From DASPKO01 sp035628055 (GTDB lineage: Bacteria; Planctomycetota; Phycisphaerae; Phycisphaerales; UBA1924), in contig DASPKO010000064.1 of the NCBI GenBank assembly GCA_035628055.1, positions 1-14,103 on the forward strand: DNA of 14,103 nucleotides, read 5' to 3'. This document shows, piece by piece, positions 12,545 to 14,103 of this stretch. The notes under the pieces are model-generated. The model had not been told where the DNA came from. It saw only the letters and a program-made list of their open reading frames with translations, and made no database searches. The translations under genes and the position numbers were made by a program. The first letter of the stretch is position 1; each line of letters begins with the position of its first letter.

Positions 12545-14103
12545 TTGGCCAAGCGCATTCATGACATCGCAAAAGAGCTCGGCATCAAGTCCAAGGCGAT
12601 CATCGACAAGTGCGTCGCCGAGGGCGTGCCCGCGGACAAGGTCAAGAACCACATGGCGACGCTCTCCCCGGGGCTCGAGGCGAGCATCCGCGAATGGTTC
12701 GCGGCACCCGTGGGCGAGGCCGCCCCGGCGGCCACGGCGGTCGAGACCACCGAGCACGTGGACATCGACCGGGTCCGGGCCAAGCCGCGCAAGCGGGCCG
12801 CGATCCGGCGCGACGCCCCGCCCGAGGCGGACGAGAGCGGTGGCGGCGGCGTCATCACCACCGAGCCCATCGCGCCGCGCGGGGCGGCCTCGGAAAATGG
12901 CACGGCCGGGGATGCCGAGCCGCGGGCTCGGCGCGACGGGGGCGGTGCGGCGGTCTCGGAACCGCCCCGGCGGGTGAGTGACGGACAAACGGCTCCCGAG
13001 CCGGACGGGGACGACGGGGTAGCGCCGGCCCAACCGGCCGAGCCGACGCGTGCGGCCGCCAGAGCGGCCGAAACGGCGCGCCCGCGCACCGGACCGGAGG
13101 GCGGGGCGGGCCCCGAGGCTGGCCCGGGCGCCGGCCCGACCGGGGCGCCCGTGCGGCGCGGGCCGGCCATCAAGCCCGCGCCCATGAATGTGCCGACGCG
13201 GCCGAGCGTCGTCTCTCCGGCGGGCCGGAAGCTCGAGATCCGGACGCCCGTGAAGCTGGCGGGCCCGAAGGTTGTCCGCATCGAGGCCCCCGAGTTCGTG
13301 GACCGTCCCAAGCCGCGCCGCGCTCCCGGGGAAGGGCCCCCCGCGGGGGCGCCGGTGCGGGCGGGCGACGACGACGATCGCTCGCGCAGCCCGCGGCGCG
13401 GCCCCGGCCAGAACAAGCGCCGGCCCGGCGGCGCGGGGGCCGGACCCCGGCCCGGGGCGAGCCCCCGGCCCAAGGCGGCCGAGGACACGATGGGCACCGG
13501 CATCTTCTCCGAGCAGGACCTGCTCGAGCGGGAGGCCCGGCTGCAGCGCGCGGGCGGGTTCCTAAAGAAGCGCCGGCACGACCTGAAGAGCCGTCCCGGC
13601 GCGGGCGGCCCGGCGGCCACGCCCGCGCAGGTCGGGGGCAAGGTCAAGATCGTGGCCCCGTTCACGATCAAGGACCTGTCGGCGACGACTGGCGTCAAGG
13701 TTTCGGACATCGTCAAGAAGCTGTTCCTCCAGGGCGTGATGGCGACGGCCAACTCGGGCATCGAGGCGGAACGCGCCCAGGAGATCATGCTGGACTTCAA
13801 CATCGACCTGGAGATCACCACCGAGAAGACCGCCGAGGAGGTGGTGAGCTCGAAGTTCACCAAGCGCGACGCGGTGGACCTGCGGGCCCGCGGCCCCATC
13901 GTGACCATCCTCGGGCACGTCGACCACGGCAAGACGAGCCTGCTGGACAAGATCCGCAACGCCAACGTGGCCGCGGGCGAGGCCGGCGGGATCACCCAGG
14001 CGACCAGCGCCTTCCGCGTGCCCCTGGAGATCGGGGGCGAGAGCAAGCACATCGTCTTCCTGGATACGCCGGGGCACGAGGCGTTCACCTCGATGCGCGC
14101 GCG
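12545..14103 (+). CDS. infB: translation initiation factor IF-2 (C-terminus cut by window edge)
   Basis: IF-2 is the GTPase that brings fMet-tRNA to the 30S subunit and promotes subunit joining. The first 519 residues are present. An IF2_N helical domain lies at 1-~52 (MAKRIHDIAKELGIKSKAI). A long Pro/Ala/Gly/Arg-rich disordered linker follows (~55-360), then a second IF2_N-like domain (~365-425, FTIKDLSATTGVKVSDIVKK). The start of the G domain has G1 GHVDHGKT (457-464), the switch I segment GGITQAT and G3 DTPGH (507-511). The end, with the rest of the G domain and domains II-IV, is outside the window. The start is TTG at 12545, with GGAG 6 nt upstream; it begins the conserved N-terminus exactly. 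It is probably cotranscribed with nusA. Confidence 0.95.
   Translation, partial: MAKRIHDIAKELGIKSKAIIDKCVAEGVPADKVKNHMATLSPGLEASIREWFAAPVGEAAPAATAVETTEHVDIDRVRAKPRKRAAIRRDAPPEADESGGGGVITTEPIAPRGAASENGTAGDAEPRARRDGGGAAVSEPPRRVSDGQTAPEPDGDDGVAPAQPAEPTRAAARAAETARPRTGPEGGAGPEAGPGAGPTGAPVRRGPAIKPAPMNVPTRPSVVSPAGRKLEIRTPVKLAGPKVVRIEAPEFVDRPKPRRAPGEGPPAGAPVRAGDDDDRSRSPRRGPGQNKRRPGGAGAGPRPGASPRPKAAEDTMGTGIFSEQDLLEREARLQRAGGFLKKRRHDLKSRPGAGGPAATPAQVGGKVKIVAPFTIKDLSATTGVKVSDIVKKLFLQGVMATANSGIEAERAQEIMLDFNIDLEITTEKTAEEVVSSKFTKRDAVDLRARGPIVTILGHVDHGKTSLLDKIRNANVAAGEAGGITQATSAFRVPLEIGGESKHIVFLDTPGHEAFTSMRA

Noticed and set aside
10907..13033. A 708-codon minus-strand frame
   Set aside because: It is opposite nusA and the start of infB, has no recognisable domain, and is composed of His/Arg/Leu/Asp-rich antisense sequence.
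12559..14088. A 509-codon minus-strand frame
   Set aside because: It lies wholly opposite infB, whose domains are unmistakable; GC-rich DNA routinely leaves the antisense frame open.
1..14103. Mobile elements, CRISPR arrays, toxin-antitoxin or defence genes
   Set aside because: No transposase, integrase, direct-repeat array or defence-domain protein is visible; the tRNA-Ser 3' end has no repeated copy or integrase nearby.

Overview
This GC-rich bacterial window (mostly G/C third codon positions) is dominated by chromosomal housekeeping genes. The best guess for the source is a member of Planctomycetota. This rests on the flavour of the IF-2 N-terminus and G domain (GGITQATSAF), the DUF192 variant with a long insert, and the 92-aa MAKGQYLSKHQ protein. 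It is recollection of similar sequences, not a search. No phage, transposon, CRISPR array or defence island is visible.

Layout. (1) 1-2438, minus strand: gluQ, then a DUF192 lipoprotein overlapping the end of gluQ, then after 107 nt a SpoIIE/PP2C-type phosphatase cut by the left edge. (2) 2520-5475, plus strand: pterin-4a-carbinolamine dehydratase, a secreted dipeptidyl-peptidase-IV-type serine peptidase joined to it by an ATGA overlap, and a 52-aa membrane protein of the DUF3309 type. (3) 5511-5789, minus strand: a small conserved-looking protein of unknown function. (4) 5848-6029, plus strand: tRNA-Ser(GCU) with its own promoter and a strong intrinsic terminator. (5) 6252-8277, plus strand: a protein with a basic N-terminus and Gly/Ser/Arg-rich tail, a stand-alone LigD-type 3'-phosphoesterase domain, and a HAD-family hydrolase. 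(6) 8255-10523, minus strand: yebC followed by an exported transglutaminase-like protein. (7) 10524-11098: a 575-nt non-coding gap full of hairpins. (8) 11099 to the right edge, plus strand: nusA and infB, the latter cut by the window end.

Functionally the window combines translation and transcription factors (gluQ, tRNA-Ser, yebC, nusA, infB), envelope or exported proteins (DUF192, DPP-IV, transglutaminase, DUF3309), one signalling phosphatase and one DNA-end-repair domain. I do not see a new multi-gene system.

The most interesting part is non-coding. Upstream of nusA a good promoter carries a perfect palindrome in its spacer. It would drive a leader of about 270 nt ending in an intrinsic terminator 86 nt before the nusA start. 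That is the layout of an attenuator, or of a separate small RNA. Second is the phosphoesterase gene, which has intact active-site residues but no ordinary start codon where homology begins.
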